Below, one piece after another: positions 5,011-6,161 of a stretch of 6,161 bases of DNA. The translations under genes and the position numbers were made by a program. The stretch is taken from positions 1-6,161 of the forward strand of contig CALMZT010000711.1 of NCBI GenBank assembly GCA_937870805.1, read 5' to 3'. The notes below the pieces were generated by a model. That model did no database searches. It saw only the letters and a list, made by a program, of their open reading frames with translations, and was not told the DNA's origin. Each line of letters begins with the position of its first letter. The first letter of the stretch is position 1. Origin of the DNA: an uncultured Chloroflexota bacterium (GTDB lineage: Bacteria; Chloroflexota; Anaerolineae; Aggregatilineales; Phototrophicaceae).

Positions 5011-5036
5011 GAATCAAACTGGTACGTCGCCCTTGA

Positions 5037-5258
5037 GCCTATTTTGATGCGCAAACCATCCACAACGCGAAGTTTTTAAGTCCCTCTTCCGCCACAAATC
5101 TACGACTACAGTAACGCCCCCGTATGGGAGAGGGATTGAGGGTGAGGTCGTGGCGTGCGCTCAATTTCTCTGCATTAAATACCTACCCTTGTGAAGGGAT
5201 TGAGGGTGAGGTCATGGCGTGCGCTCAATTTCTCTGCATTAAATACCTACCCTTGTGA
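5037..5258. repeat. Composite repeat module B, copy 2, with hairpin
   Basis: This corresponds to 140-345 in the same order and orientation: GCCTATTTTGATG at 5037, then inverted arms TCCCTCTTCC (5081-5090) and GGGAGAGGGA (5126-5135) that pair over 10 bp with one G-T, then GGTGAGGTC, then the 20-nt block at 5177-5196 identical to 290-309. The distance from opening block to hairpin is nearly the same in both copies (about 42 and 44 nt). It lies between the convergent Roadblock and hydrolase genes. Confidence 0.75.
5131..5258. repeat. 64-bp tandem duplication
   Basis: Two adjacent 64-bp units, 5131-5194 and 5195-5258, differ at a single base (G at 5150, A at 5214). Each unit runs from AGGGATTGAGGGTGAGGTC to ACCTACCCTTGTGA. 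It lies within module B of the composite repeat and ends 18 bp before the hydrolase stop codon. The near-identity suggests a recent duplication. Confidence 0.95.
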
Positions 5259-5276
5259 TGTTGGATAGGGGTTACA

Positions 5277-6065
5277 CTACTGCGCTTGAATGAACTGCCG
5301 CACAACCTCGTTAAAGGTGTCGGGTTTCTCCGTTGCAACGGCGTGATGCGCGTTCTCGATAATTTTTAAAGAAGCCTTCGGCATTCGTGCAATGTAGGCT
5401 TCTTTCAATGAGAGCGGCGTGTAATCTTTGTCAGATGCCACGACGAGCGTCGGAATCGCCATCTTGTTGATTTTGTCGTCCACGCTCCAGCCCACAATCG
5501 CGCGCAGCGTATCTAGATAGGCGCGCGGGTCATTTTCTGCCCAGCGATTGATGAACGTCTGACGTAGCGCTTCCTGATTCGCCTCGACAAACAAACGCGG
5601 CGCAAGGGTTTCGCCCATTTTGCGCATTCCCATCGTGCGTACAATGAAAAAGCGCATCCAAATCCCCACTCTCTCCTTGAAAGTACGCACGATCACGGCG
5701 GGACCACTGTTCACTATCGTCATGCTGCGAATGCGCTGTGGGTAATCTGCCGCCAGTTGAAACGCGATCATTCCGCCCATCGACAAGCCGACGAGATGCA
5801 CGCTGTCGATTTTAAGCTGATCGAGCAGCGCAACGACATCACGCGCAAACAGCGGCATTGTATAAGGACCTTTGGGCTTGTCTGAACGTCCATGCCCGCG
5901 CATATCCACCAGCAGCACGCGGTAGTCATTCGTGAAATACGGAAGCTGAAACTCCCAATCGCGCACGCTTGAGCCTAACCCATGCAGAAACAAAATGACA
6001 GGCTTTCCCTCAGCCCCGTGCAGTTCATAATAAACTTGAATATCATTGACTTTGGTAGACGGCAT
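5277..6065 (-). CDS. Alpha/beta fold hydrolase
   Basis: A 262-residue cytoplasmic hydrolase of the alpha/beta superfamily, similar in pattern to small esterases, enol-lactonases and related enzymes. The exact substrate cannot be read from the sequence. Visible landmarks are the oxyanion motif HGLGSS (28-33), VDMRGHGRSDKP (53-64) and the nucleophile elbow GLSMGG with S95. A helical cap region spans about 120-195. The likely acid is D214 in SDKDYTP (D212 is an alternative), and the histidine is H241 in NAHHAVATEKP. The triad is complete and the length is normal. The ATG at 6065-6063 has a G-rich ribosome binding site (AGGGGGGA) about 5 nt upstream. It is convergent with the Roadblock gene, and the composite repeat fills the gap between them. 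No signal peptide is seen. Confidence 0.9.
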   Translation of the reverse strand: MPSTKVNDIQVYYELHGAEGKPVILFLHGLGSSVRDWEFQLPYFTNDYRVLLVDMRGHGRSDKPKGPYTMPLFARDVVALLDQLKIDSVHLVGLSMGGMIAFQLAADYPQRIRSMTIVNSGPAVIVRTFKERVGIWMRFFIVRTMGMRKMGETLAPRLFVEANQEALRQTFINRWAENDPRAYLDTLRAIVGWSVDDKINKMAIPTLVVASDKDYTPLSLKEAYIARMPKASLKIIENAHHAVATEKPDTFNEVVRQFIQAQ

Positions 6066-6087
6066 AAGATTCCCCCCTTAGTTGGTC

Positions 6088-6109
6088 ATCTATTTTCCTG
6101 ATCTATTTT
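6088..6109. repeat. 13-bp-period direct repeat in the hydrolase leader
   Basis: ATCTATTTT occurs at 6088-6096 and again at 6101-6109, a 13-nt period. The second copy overlaps the proposed -10 element and the first lies where the transcript would begin. It could be a regulator site, but two AT-rich 9-mers may be chance. Confidence 0.3.
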
Positions 6110-6134
6110 ACTCACTGACGTTACGCACCGTGAA
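6105..6134 (-). promoter_or_regulatory. Possible promoter for the hydrolase gene
   Basis: On the minus strand TTCACG (6134-6129) and TAAAAT (6110-6105) are separated by 18 nt, resembling sigma-70 -35 and -10 hexamers. Transcription would start near 6098, about 33 nt before the start codon. Both hexamers are imperfect, so the call is tentative. Confidence 0.35.
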
Positions 6135-6143
6135 CCTGTGAAC

Positions 6144-6161
6144 AAGGGGTTTAAACCCCTT
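6144..6161. repeat. 18-bp perfect palindrome at the window edge
   Basis: AAGGGGTTTAAACCCCTT reads identically on both strands. It reaches the last base of the window, and the preceding ACA suggests it may extend further to the right. It lies upstream of the hydrolase promoter. It could be an operator, the stem of an interspersed palindrome or part of a terminator for a gene beyond the window. Confidence 0.7.

Overview
This window looks like chromosomal DNA from a member of the Chloroflexota, probably the Anaerolineae or a close relative. That is an inference from four things: a secreted PA14/PPC/SH3-type protein, a DUF4342 protein beside a stand-alone Roadblock/LC7 protein, the moderate GC of the genes, and intergenic regions packed with small interspersed repeats. 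No rRNA, tRNA, CRISPR array or transposase gene is visible.

Layout. Positions 1-724 carry no credible gene. They hold the right part of a composite repeat (1 to about 345), two 7-nt-period arrays (349-380 and 484-535) and, between them, a 49-nt imperfect hairpin (420-468). A minus-strand block follows, read from right to left: a secreted multidomain protein (3734-2313), a terminator (2301-2275), a single-domain response regulator (2260-1892), an EthD-family protein with its own extended -10 promoter (1761-1429) and xanthine phosphoribosyltransferase xpt (1333-725). These four share a strand, but gaps of about 50-130 bp and internal promoter or terminator signals argue against one tight operon. 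A divergent intergenic region (3735-3918) separates them from two plus-strand genes: a DUF4342 protein (3919-4236) ending at a strong terminator, and a Roadblock/LC7 protein (4407-4778) with a good promoter. The convergent gap 4779-5276 contains the second copy of the composite repeat, including a MITE-like element with 24-nt imperfect terminal inverted repeats and a 64-bp tandem duplication. The last gene is a minus-strand alpha/beta hydrolase (6065-5277). The window ends inside an 18-bp perfect palindrome.

The genes are mostly ordinary housekeeping and accessory functions: purine salvage, phosphorelay signalling, a small-GTPase-type regulator, a secreted binding protein and a hydrolase. They do not form an evident pathway. 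The more unusual content is between the genes. There are two copies of a modular repeat in the same orientation, and one carries a roughly 63-bp insertion exactly at the junction of two modules. There are also five short arrays with different unit sequences but the same strict 7-nt period.
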